Source: Chenopodium formosanum
Taxonomy: Eukaryota; Streptophyta; Magnoliopsida; Caryophyllales; Amaranthaceae
Length of the DNA: 64,000 nt
Direction: 5' to 3'
Assembly: GCA_024500155.1 (NCBI GenBank)
Contig: CM044868.1
Span: forward strand, 41,860,165-41,924,164
Below the pieces are notes generated by a model. That model worked only from the letters and a program-made list of their open reading frames with translations, was not told the origin of the DNA and ran no database searches. The translations under genes and the position numbers were made by a program. Of the stretch, positions 9,097-18,861 are shown one piece after another. How positions within the stretch are numbered: position 1 is the first letter of the stretch; every line of letters starts with the position of its first letter.

Positions 9097-10340
9097 AATA
9101 TAAATTAAGCATTTGAAGTAAAGAAAAATGACTCAAAAGTAAATAAAAAACTCTCAAAAGTAAATAAAATAAAATCTGTATAGTATAATGCTCTACCATT
9201 GTATACGAGAAGTTCAATTGCTGTAAGCTTATCAAAAAATAATGAAAAGAAACATAGACAAAACAATATGATAAATTCCTATATGATTCAACATTCATGC
9301 ATCTACTACATCATAAAGTAAATCATTCATGTATCTAAAAGGTAAATAAAGTAATCTATAAAGTATATGCACACTGACTTGGGGGGTTTAGATAGTTCTT
9401 AGTTGTTTAGGTAGCTAAGCTGTTCTAAGGCCTTAAACATTACTTTTATAGCTCAAAATATTTCCCTATAGTAATCCCAAAAGTAAGAAAAATTTTAGAG
9501 TAATAAATAGTTACTCAAAAGTAAATGAAAAATTATCAAAAGTAAAGCATAAAATTTACAAGTATGAAAATTACACGAAGGGAATCTCATATGCTTTAAT
9601 CACCTTGTATTGACATCAAAAATCAAGTACACATCAATTACATACAAGGTAAATATATAATTGACTGATTTAACTATAGGCATGGAAAAGGAAAAAGAAT
9701 CATTAATCAATAGAACTACTATTCTATACCCCAACTCCACCATGTAGTGTTTCTCATTACAAGCTGCAATTGCATACTCTCATTATGAGTATATGACATC
9801 AAACAACTATACCCAGAATTCAAAAGCATAACCATTCAAAAAGACCAAATAATTTAGAGGAATCAACCAAAATAAAAATACAACTCTGCTTCATTAAATA
9901 AAGACCTACCTCAGTCGAACATCTGATTCATATAGATTTAAAAAAAAAAAAAAAAAAAAACCTCAGTTGAACAAATAAGAAAAGAAACCTCAAATCATAC
10001 AAAAATCAAATAAATTATTGATGCCAAATTATGATATAGAACATACAATTACTAATTCTACAGAACAATTGTGAGAACCCTAATTTTCGCAATCGAAATC
10101 GCATAATCTTCATTTTAAAAAATTAAATAAAATAAAACAACAATAATCAAAATTCAAATTTCGAATGAAAATATCAGAAGAAAAAAAGATAAAAATTCGC
10201 TAATTTTAGAAGCTGACTATACATCCATAGAAATTCATCAAAAAAATAATTCGAAACAAAACTCATGGAAAAACATCCGATTGAAACAAAAAATAATTCA
10301 ACGAAACTCTAATTCGAAGAAATCCTAAATTAAAAATGAA

Positions 10341-10571
10341 GGGCTTGTTTGGCATTGTTTTTTGTTTTTAGTTTCCAGTTTTTTTTGAAAACCAAAAACT
10401 AAAAACAGGAAACAAGAAAAAGGTGTTTTCACTTTTCTGTTGTCAGTTTTCAAAATTATCATGATTTTTAATAAGTTTGACTAATTTTTGATTCATTATA
10501 TGATATATATCATATGATTTTAAAAAACGAAAACCAAAAAACAGAAAACCACAGCGAGGCCAAACGAACCC
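10341..10571. mobile_element. 231-bp MITE inside the TA-embedded element
   Basis: It begins GGGCTTGTTTGGCATTG. The right end, read in reverse, begins GGGTTCGTTTGGCC, so it has short terminal inverted repeats. It is flanked by GAA on both sides (10338-10340 and 10572-10574), a candidate 3-bp target duplication. The interior is AT-rich and partly self-complementary. It resembles Tourist- or hAT-like MITEs, and the superfamily is not certain. Confidence 0.6.
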
Positions 10572-10689
10572 GAAATTTTAAGTTGCTCATATTAAAAATC
10601 ACGAAAACCTTAATTTCATACTCATAATCCTAAAAAATCAAAAAATTAAAATCCAATTGAATAAATAACAACAAAGAAAAACACAATTA

Positions 10690-10875
10690 CTTAGCTTACT
10701 TGTCCAGGTTCAAGCTGCAACGAAAGACAAAGATGAAAAGTAGATCGATGCAAAGATGAGAAGAGTACAAAAATCCGCAAGAAGAGAGAATCAGAGAATA
10801 TATAGAAGGAGAGAGAAAGTGTATTGAAGAGAGAGAAAGTTAAAATGGAAGGCGTTTAGAATGAAGTCAGTAGTC
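10690..10875 (-). promoter_or_regulatory. Promoter- and leader-like segment reading leftwards
   Basis: On the reverse strand a TATATATTC motif (near 10800) is followed by a CT-rich initiator and leader, and then by a donor-like GGACAA|GTAAGC near 10700. This is the layout of a plant gene start with a leader intron. No open reading frame follows that I recognise, so it is probably a captured promoter. Confidence 0.3.
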
Positions 10876-11003
10876 ATTCAAAACGGGAAATTACCATTAT
10901 ACCCTTAATGAAGCAGGTGAACTACAGGCCGTCAGATGAAGTGCAATGAACGATCCAGATGAGTTCCTAGTTCTTATTATTCATCTTGGCTCTCACATAA
11001 TCT

Positions 11004-12033
11004 TATATATATATATGTATATATATATATATGTATATATAGATGTGTGTATACATACCAGGTTATAATGAGAATCAATCCTATAATGAGAACTAGGAAC
11101 TAATCTGGACCGTCAGATCTAACACAAAAGGCACGCGATCTAACGGCCCAGATTAATCTTGTTTGGGTGTTTTTGTTCCTCGGGAGAATTACGGCACAAA
11201 GACTGGTCCGGCTGAGTTGTACCTGCAAAATAACGGAGACTCCGGGTGGTTGGAGCTCCGCCTCCGACGATCAAGTTAGAACGTGTTGGAGTAAATGAAA
11301 AGTGCGGAAAAAGGTAAAAGTGAGATCTTCTTGGATTTCGAGATCAGGGGATTTCTCTGATGTGAGAGAATATGGAGGTAATAAATTATTCAATGTGTCC
11401 CACAGTTTGGGGAATATCTCCCTATTTATAGGGTCATTGAAGGGTGTGCCCCTATCTAGGTCATTTGACCTAGATTTTGTGGGCTACGCCGTTTTATGGC
11501 GCTCTTAGGAATTGGGCCCTTGAAGATCGCAATTTCAGGAAGTATTTGAAGGTGACACGTGTTAGATGGATGTTGGTCCACTTGGACCAGCCTGGGCTTG
11601 GCCCTCTCTAATTGGTCCATGTGGACAGGGTAAATTTACCCACAACATTTGCCCCTCACAGATGACACGTGGCTTTCCATGGGACGCCTATGACACGAGG
11701 CAGTAAATCGACGGTGAACAGTAAAATTGTTCACTTTCTAGGGTTTTTTTTTACAGGGATGCCCCTGATTTTTAGCCTTCTATAAATATGAAGTTTCACC
11801 CTCCTCCTCTCCTCATTTCACACTCCAAGTCTAGACTTTTAGAGAGAGAAAAATAAGAGCATCTTGAGAGAGAAAACTCTGCTCCCGTTTGCTTGTGAGA
11901 TTGCGCTTTCCGGCTACTCTTCGAGGAACACAACCGGTCACCGCTTGTAGCAGTTTTCAGAGTTTCAGAGACAGGTTAAAGGTAACCGCCTACACCCCCT
12001 TTCAAGCTTTTTATAATTTTCCGCATGTGTAGT
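11004..12033. other. TA tract, second copy of the TA-element end, then promoter-like unclassified repeat
   Basis: AT dinucleotide runs (11004-11050) lead into a second CAGGTTATAATGAGAA end (11058-11155), which stops without a matching right end. The rest has no recognisable gene. A segment with CTATAAATATG (about 11779-11790), followed by a CT-rich initiator and an AG-rich leader (11810-11990), looks like a plant promoter and 5' leader reading right. ACGTG cores occur upstream (11570, 11670). It may be part of an unrecognised LTR or a captured gene start. It is cut by the Athila LTR at 12034. Confidence 0.35.
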
Positions 12034-13647
12034 TGATGAGTGTCATTTATGGTACTCATTTGGTTCTTTTTAGGATGAATTTCATGCTATTCTTTAGCTC
12101 TTTTGCTTAGTTTTTCCTTGATTTTACTCTTTATTTCTTTTAGTTTGCATTTTCTGAGTTTGATTTCTTTCTTTATGCATTTCTTAGTTTATTTTGTTAT
12201 TTTCTCTTTTATTTGCTTGTTTTCCTTTATTTTTCAGGTTAAGGTCGTTTTCCAAGCTTCTCGAGCCGCTTCCCGAGTTTGGCATTGATTATGATGCCTT
12301 GTGGTCTCCATTTGAAGCTCAAGCATGGAGAAGTGCAAGTTATTAAAGACCTTGAGCTGTGCATTCAAGCCGTGGGGGCATGATTTCTAGTCTTGAACGC
12401 GCAAACATGGAGTTTAGAAACTGCAAGGTTCCGTGTCTATCAAGAGCATTAAGTGGAACGCACGAGGAGCATCGGAATGGTAGGGAAGAGGGCTCCCCTA
12501 CTCCCAGGCGCGGGCGCGCGCGACCATGGAGCGGTCGCGCGGCCTGGTGGCACGGGCGTGCCTCCCTCTGGTGCGGGCATGCTTCTCTTGGGCGCGAGTG
12601 CACCTTTTCAGGTCCCTGTTTTGTACCCAGTTTTGCGCGGCCGCGCTCCCCTTATGGTTGGTCGTGCCTGTATGGGTTTATTTGGGGACAATATAACTAA
12701 TTTCTCTTAGTTAGTTTTACTATATATAGATTTTATTTCTATTTTTAGAAGAGGGGGATGATTAGAGAATGATTAGAGTTCAGTTTTTGAGAAATTAGAA
12801 TAGAATTAGGTTAGATTCTAAAGAGAGAAAGAGGAGGATTGTAGTGAGAGAAACCATTGATTTTGATGATTGAAGATTGATTCTACCTAATTTTGAAGCA
12901 ATTTGGTAAGAATCTCTTTACCTTAATGCAATGTTTAGTTCTTGATTTCATTTGTGTTGTTAATTGCTCAAATTTGATTAAGTTTTGATTGATTTTAGCT
13001 TGTTTGATATTATGATGATGATTTCATTGACTAGTTTAGTTTTGATTGCAATTTCTATGGATTGTGAGTAGTTAGCTTGCTAGGGTGATGGTGAAACATA
13101 TATAATGTGATGAATTGATGAGAATAGGGGGATCTTGATGGAGTTGATGATGTGATTAAATTGGTTGTTTGATTATGTGCATGTGTGCTTTAATTGAAGA
13201 GTAGCTAACTTTGATTGATGCACTAGATTGCATTGTAGGTTCACATTGATACGGACCATTGATTTGTGTCCTACATTTGTCGATTGAGGGGATTTGTGAG
13301 GTTCCTAGTTAGTGTCTCTCATAGTTGGCGCTATTTGACCTATAGGAAATTAGCCTATCACTCTCTCTTGATTGTATAATTGACCTTCCCTCGCATCACT
13401 CGACTTAGTCAACTTCTTATCCCTACTTGCTATGTTCATTGCTAATATATGTAGATCCTAACCCTAGTGTTTCATTATATTGATTTCTATTGCTTGTTTG
13501 TTTTGCTTAGTTGCTTAGATTACACACACACCTACCCCCATGACTTCGAGATAGCTTGACTTAGAAAATAGTAGTTAGATCCCATTCCCTTGGGTTCGAT
13601 CCTTGACTTGCCGTTATACTTGTATGAAGGTGTGTCGAGAGTTTACA
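12034..13647 (+). repeat. 5' LTR of the Athila element
   Basis: It starts TGATGAGTGTCATTTATG, the same start as the LTRs of the nested gag-only element. A GC-rich block (12470-12660) precedes a TATA box (ACTATATATAGA, about 12718-12729). The end is not sharp: GAGTTTACA at 13647 is the best TG...CA partner, and an alternative is ...TTGACA near 13661. Small open frames in the GC-rich block on both strands are not genes. Confidence 0.7.
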
Positions 13648-13725
13648 ATTTTTTTTTTGACATAGGAAAGTTAGTCCAACGACCTAGCTTCCACCTAGGG
13701 TAAAAAATGGCGCCGTTGCCGGAGA
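13648..13725 (+). promoter_or_regulatory. Spacer insertion and primer binding site of the Athila element
   Basis: The site TGGCGCCGTTGCCGGAGA (13708-13725) matches the tRNA-Asp-type primer site of Athila/Tat elements, known from the family. The primer site normally follows the LTR within a few bases. Here about 60 extra bases, starting with a T-run and containing GACATAGGAAAGTTAG, lie between. Confidence 0.7.
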
Positions 13726-13860
13726 ATGGCGTAGATGATTGCTATTGTTGTTGAGCCTATTTCACCTTAATCTCAAAAATACAAAAAGATTTTCTTCTTT
13801 AGGCTACATTTGTAGCCGTGCTACTAATAATTTTGTTTGAGATTGTGCGAGGAAGTGAAC

Positions 13861-15110
13861 ATGGGAGAAGCTCAAAGGGTTACATTGAAGGAGTTGGGCA
13901 CTCCGGGTGCATACACTGATACAAGTATGAGAGCAGGATTGCTCCATTATTAATCCCGGATAGTGTTGAAATCAAGCCGGCGATGATAACTTTGATTGAA
14001 AGGAGAAAATATAGTGAAGGAGTTAATGAGAGTCCCCTAAGTCATTTTCAGGAATTTGAGAAGTATTGCAATATAATTGAGGTGAGCGAGATAGCTCAAG
14101 AATTCATAAGGATTAAGCTATTTCCTTTTTCTCTAATTGGAAGGGCTCAAGAGTGGCTAGATAAGGAAGTGAAGCCTAATTATATGAGAACTTGGGATGA
14201 AGTCACCAAGGAATTCCTTTCCTGTTTCTTCCCTCAAAAGAAAACGGCGGAGGCAAGAGCTTTGATACAAGGTTGCAAGCAAAAGTCTAGTGAAAGTCTT
14301 TATGAAGCATGGGAGAGATACAAAGAATACCAATGTGAGTGTCCTCACCATGGAATCCCCACTTACTTAATCACTCAAATTTTTTTATGGCGGTTTAAGT
14401 CCTCAAGGGAGAGCAAGTCTAGATGCCGGAGCCGGAGGCCCAATCATGAATAAGACTGAGGAAGAGGTTGTAGGTATCATTGAGGATGTAGTTAGAAACT
14501 ACATGGAATGGCAAGATGGTGAGAAGGAGTCGATAAACAAGAGTAGTACAATGGGATTCTCAATGGAGCAACTCAATGCTATCAACAATTTGTCGACTCA
14601 AATTTCGGATTTGGGAAAGGAGGTAGTTTCTATCAAGTATAAGCTCGAGAGCGCGACCTCATAAGCACCAGTTCTTCCCTCCAAAATTAAGGAGAGAGGT
14701 ACTCCTTCCTCTAATTCTCTTCCTTCTTCTTGTTGCATGATTAAAGAATGTTGGTATTGTGATTTGTGTGGAATGAATGACCATAATGCTTCTTTTTGCC
14801 TTAATGTTCCTTTTAATGAAAATGTTGGGATTGAGAATGAACTTGCGAACTTGGTTGCTAATAACAATGTTGGACCTAAAAGGAATATTGGAAATAGGAA
14901 TTATCACAACCAAATGAACTATGACAATTGTAACCAAAATGGCGGTTATAGAAACCATGGAGTCCAAGGGAGTTGTGGTAGGTATAACAACCATAGTTAT
15001 AATGGTCAAAGTCATGGCCAAGGCTATGGGGACTATAACCAAGGTTATGGTAATCATAATCACGATAGTGGCCAAAATCAATGTAGAGGTAATTGGAACA
15101 ATTAAAGTAG
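13861..15110 (+). pseudogene. Athila gag (capsid and nucleocapsid region), broken
   Basis: The start MGEAQRVTLKELGTPGAYTD (13861) is followed by a stop near 13950. The frame resumes at 13983 with the retrotransposon gag core: FPFSLIGRAQEWLDKE, TWDEVTKEFLSCFFP, ESLYEAWERYKE and PHHGIPTYLI. A following frame (14446-14664) has KTEEEVVGIIEDVV and a coiled-coil-like segment. A zinc-knuckle-like CDLCGMNDHNASFC occurs at about 14760-14800, followed by a Gly/Asn/Tyr-rich repeat region (14880-15105). Gag forms the cytoplasmic particle that packages the element RNA. At least three stops or frame changes break it. The Asn/Tyr-rich reverse-strand frames here are shadows. Confidence 0.8.
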
Positions 15111-15186
15111 GGGAAATTTACAGTCAAATGGTCAAAGAGATGCCCCACTTGGATTTGTTCCGAATACCCAAGAGCATAGTGATAGT

Positions 15187-15630
15187 TTGTATGATCAATC
15201 ATTTTTCTCTAGGAGTTTCTTAGAAAGTGTCATAGAGAAGCAAACTAAATTGCTGGACACCTACATGACCCTAAGCAATGAGAAATTCAATGACATGTTA
15301 ACTTGCCATAAGGGGTTAGAGAGCAAAATTTCTCAATTAGCTAATGAGTTTAAAGAATTTCCAAATCTTTCTTCTTTGACTTCACAAAGCTTAGATTTTA
15401 AGAGCCCTATGAATGCTATTGTGACTAGAAGTGGTAGGGTTCTTAAGAGTGAAATCTTTGAGAAGAGTGATGATAAAGATAGTTCTCGCAATGGCCAAAT
15501 TGAGTATGAGGGAGATGAGAGTACTTTAGTTGAGGAAGTCAATAAGGAACAAGTTGAGAAGGTGAAAGAGGGAGCGAAGTTTACAAACCTAAGCTCCCTT
15601 ACCCCCAAAAGTTTAATAGGCACAAGCTAG
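15187..15630 (+). pseudogene. Athila gag-protease linker region
   Basis: An open frame of 147 residues carries the SQLANEFKEFPNLSSLTSQS and AIVTRSGRVL segments seen before the protease in Athila polyproteins, followed by an acidic, Lys/Glu-rich linker. It probably belongs to the same polyprotein as the flanking gag and protease but is out of frame with them. No catalytic motif is expected here. Confidence 0.65.
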
Positions 15631-15656
15631 ACGAGCAATTTGGGAAATTTATAGAG

Positions 15657-16554
15657 ATGCTTAAACAACTTCATCTTACTCTTCCTTTTACCGATGTGAT
15701 AGAACAAATGCCAAATTATGCAAAGTTCCTTAAAGAGATTTTGAGTGGAAAAAGAACTTGTGATGTGGCTGAAACGGTTAACTTGACCGAGAATTGTAGT
15801 GCAATCATAATGAACAAAATCCCACCTAAGTTAAAGGATCTCGGAAACTTTTCTATCCCTTGTGCTATTTATAAAATGCAAATTGATAACGCCTTGTGTG
15901 ATTTAGGAGCTAGTGTTAGCATTATGCCATACTCGGTATATCGAAGACTAGAGAAGGGGGAACTTTTACCTACCAACATTACCTTGCAATTGGCCGATAG
16001 ATCAATTAGGATCCCAAGGGGCAAGGTAGAGGATGTTCCCTTAAGGATAGGAAAGTTCATCATTTTGGTTGATTTTGTGGTCCTTGACATAGATGAGGAT
16101 TCTACAATTCCTATTATTCTTGGTAGACCATTTCTTGCTTCTTCGGGTGCCTTGATTGATGTCAAAAGTGCTAAGATTTCACTTAAAATTGGAGATGAGG
16201 GATTGAATTTGATTTGAATGAAAGTATGAAATATCCTTCTTCATCTCTTGAGAATTGTATGAGAGTTGAAATCTTAGATAATCTTGTACATTCAATGCAT
16301 GAGCACTTGCTCACAACTAATGATCCTCTTGAGTGTGTTTTGTTGAACAAGGAAAAGATAGGTGCTCCTAGCAAGGACATGGCTTTGTATGAGAGCTTGT
16401 TGGATGGAAGCGTTCAGGGAAGTGATGAGCAAATTTGCATGAAAATTTCAAGCCAAGAGGCTTTGCAAGCGGCTTCGATCAAGGAAGGTAAAGGCGTTCC
16501 TATGGTAGATCTCAAACCTTTACTATCACACCTAAGGTATGAATTCTTAGGCCC
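15657..16554 (+). pseudogene. Athila aspartic protease region, up to the solo LTR insertion
   Basis: Residues 75-185 of the frame at 15657-16217 hold CDLGASVSIMPYSVY, QLADRSIRIPRG, EDVPLRIGKF, DFVVLDIDEDSTIPIILGRP and a final DVKSAKISL. This is the retropepsin-like fold of Athila, in which DLGAS stands for the usual D-T/S-G-A/S active site. The frame at 16214-16576 continues with acidic linker sequence to LRYEFLGP, the segment just before reverse transcriptase, and is then cut by the LTR at 16555. The enzyme cleaves the polyprotein. A stop at 16217 and a frame change separate the pieces. Confidence 0.85.
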
Positions 16555-18047
16555 TGTAACACCCCTAATTTACTAATTAATAATAAACAAGAAATAAAGG
16601 AAAAATAAACAACCTTTAAATAAAATTGCGGAAGCATACTCCTAAATCGGAGGTATTACCGCCACACTCGACAACCTGTCAAGTGTTAATGCTTACAAAA
16701 TCCCAATAATTACAACCCAATAAACTAAGTGAGCTATTTATACAACTTTACAAACTTGTGACATCACACTAATCGAAACACTTGAGCTCCTTTAGCTACA
16801 ACCACCTGATCAACCTGTTTAGACAACCTTGACTGCTTACCATTAAGGACAAATTCCAAAATAGATTGTCCCAGGGCCACCATAAGAAAAAGACATGGCC
16901 GCAAACACAAATAGCACAACAAAACAAACAAACACACACGTCAGCAAAAGCTGAGTAATCACCACAAATCAGAATATAGAGTATAATTGAATAATAAACA
17001 ATACTAGCTCAATTAAACAATGTAGTTCGAAACTACATTACACATTGTACTCTAAAAAAAAAAAAGAATAACCTTTATCAACTCAACCTCGAATAATAAT
17101 ACGAACCTTTACTCAATTAACTCATATAACCCATAAGTGTGACATGCTCGTTGTTCTATACCCAGCCTTGGACATGGGTAATTCGAATAAAACCAACAAG
17201 TATAAAAACTTGAATACTCTCAATAACCAAAAAAACACCTTGAACCAGACCACATACGGGTCAATTCCCACTGTAGGGGACCATAGAAAAATAAATAATA
17301 AAGATTGTACCTCATTCTTAACTCATGATTATTATCTCATTACCAACATGCCAAGGACTAAGGTCTATAACGCCGAGCCTCAGACCAATAACAAATTAAT
17401 AATTCTCAATCTTTTGATCTCATACTTGATCAAATAATCATTCACAAATTAATTTATAATATCTTAACAATGGCACGGTTCCCAAATAACATAACAATTC
17501 GATTCAAAAACATCTCAACTCTTATAGGATAATCATTCTAGTAACCCAAATGTAATCAAATCTCAACCCAAAAAAATAATACTCTGCATTAACAACCCTA
17601 AAACCTTGATAAAACAATACTCCCTATAACAACAACATTAAAAGCCCTAACACAAATAACACAATAATCAATTTGACAATTAAATCATATAATACAGTAC
17701 AACAAAAGTAATACAATATTCAATACCAATCAAATCATATAATACCATATAATAATCAATTATATACATGTACAAGATTACAAATAATAAATCATACAAT
17801 TCATATATAACAATAAGAAATATAATACAAACGGTTCCAAAATAAGTTCCGTTTGATTAACTTTCAATTAATTACGTTAAAAGTATGATGATCAACGTAG
17901 CAATACGCAGCCTTTCATACACAAACATACGGTGGGCATCAATATAAATGATTAGAAGATAATGGAGATTAAAGATGAAATAGAAAAGTTTTTCAAGAAA
18001 CCAATTTTTGGGTTTGGTTAATGACTACCACGGCAAACGACCATTTG

Positions 18048-18088
<41 letters not shown>

Positions 18089-18272
18089 ATAATAATTATA
18101 TTAGAATAACTAAAGAGATTATTAGGGTTTAACGTAGTTTATATACTAAAACAAATAAGTGGAGTCCATATAAATTAAAATATGTTATCAAATAAATATT
18201 TTATAATATAAAAGATATGATATAAAATCTAATTTTAATATAGTATAAGATACAAAATATACGGGTATTACA
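16555..18272 (-). repeat. Solo LTR of a Tekay-related element, reverse orientation
   Basis: Ends read TGTAACACCCC on the left and GGTATTACA on the right. Flanks are GGCCC (16550-16554) and GGCCT (18273-18277), a 4-of-5 match to a target duplication. Read in reverse it starts TGTAATACCCG and ends GGGGTGTTACA, like the Tekay LTRs at 18862 and 36812. It also shares with them the TTACTCAGCTTTTGCTGA block and the region around ACCCTG-GACGATCC. There is no internal coding region, so it is a solo LTR. It contains a T-run of about 34 (18051-18084). The short frame at 17144-17437 is not a gene. Confidence 0.75.
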
Positions 18273-18861
18273 GGCCTAAATTCTACTTACCTCGTGATTG
18301 TTAGCGGATCTTTGAGTAAAAGCCAAGCTCAAGCTTTATGTGGTGTTTTGAGAAAGCACCAAGGTGCTTTGGGTTATACCATTGATGACCTCAAAGATAT
18401 AAGCCCCGCTTTATGTACACACCACATAACTCTTGAGGAGGGTGCCCTTCCTTCTATTAAACGACAACATAAATTATATCCCCAAATCGGGGAGGTAGTG
18501 AAGAAAGAGATCACTAACCTTCTAGATGCGGGAATCATATTCCCCATCTCAACCTCTAGATGGGTCTCACCCGTTCATGTCGTTCCAAAGAAGGGAGGAA
18601 TGATCGTCGTTAAGAATAAAAAAGGTGAGCTAATTCCAACAAGGACGGTCACCGATTGGCGGATGTGCATATACTATAAACGTCTAAACACATCCACTAA
18701 GAAAGATCACTTTCCCCTTCCTTTCATTGATCAAATGCTTGAAAGACTAACGAGACACAAGTACTATTGTTTCCTTGATGGTTACTCGGGATTTTTCCAA
18801 ATTCCTATTCATCCCGATGACAAGGAGAAAGCTACTTTTACTTGTCCCTATGGTACCTTTG
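18273..18861 (+). pseudogene. Athila reverse transcriptase, first part
   Basis: The frame continues the polyprotein after the solo LTR: SKSQAQALCGVLRKHQGALG, ISPALCTHHI, then the RT fingers (VVPKKGG, TDWRMCIYYKRLN, DHFPLPFIDQMLERL). Motif A follows as YYCFLDGYSGFFQIPIHPDD, with its catalytic Asp intact. The frame stops at CPYGTF where the Tekay LTR enters after CTTTG (18857-18861). The sequence resumes at 39566 with the duplicated CTTTG. Confidence 0.9.

Larger units (their letters stand above)
8151..9600. repeat. Dispersed AAAAGTAAAT-type short repeats
   Basis: The motif (C)AAAAGTAAA(T) recurs dozens of times in clusters at about 7255-7350, 8155-8345, 8900-8960, 9115-9170, 9310-9360 and 9480-9550. 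Units of about 10-20 bp drift in sequence and spacing. They fill most of the space between the gene fragments and the tRNA-like sequences. There is no coding signal in them. Confidence 0.6.
5801..11003. mobile_element. 5.2 kb TA-embedded element carrying gene fragments and tRNA-like sequences
   Basis: The left end CAGGTTATAATGAGAACC, followed by ACTAGGAACTCATT, is mirrored at the right end (GAGTTCCTAGTTCTTATTATT, then GCTCTCACATAAT, to about 11003). Both ends border AT tracts. A third copy of the left end begins at 11058. The interior holds a leader-like CT-rich stretch (5940-5990), RNase H-like gene fragments (6955-8042 and 8625-8850), two tRNA-like cloverleaves, many AAAAGTAAA repeats, a small MITE and a reverse-strand promoter-like region near 10700-10870. 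No transposase is recognisable. It could be a gene-capturing non-autonomous element or a composite of several insertions. Confidence 0.5.

Noticed and set aside
12343..12710. Three overlapping frames in the Athila LTR
   Set aside because: They lie in the GC-rich block of an LTR, on both strands, with no known motif.
14598..15202. Reverse-strand Ile/Tyr/His-rich frames over Athila gag
   Set aside because: They are shadows of the Asn/Gly/Tyr-rich gag tail.
17144..17437. 97-residue frame in the solo LTR
   Set aside because: Asn/Thr/Lys-rich AT-biased frame with no domain, inside an LTR.
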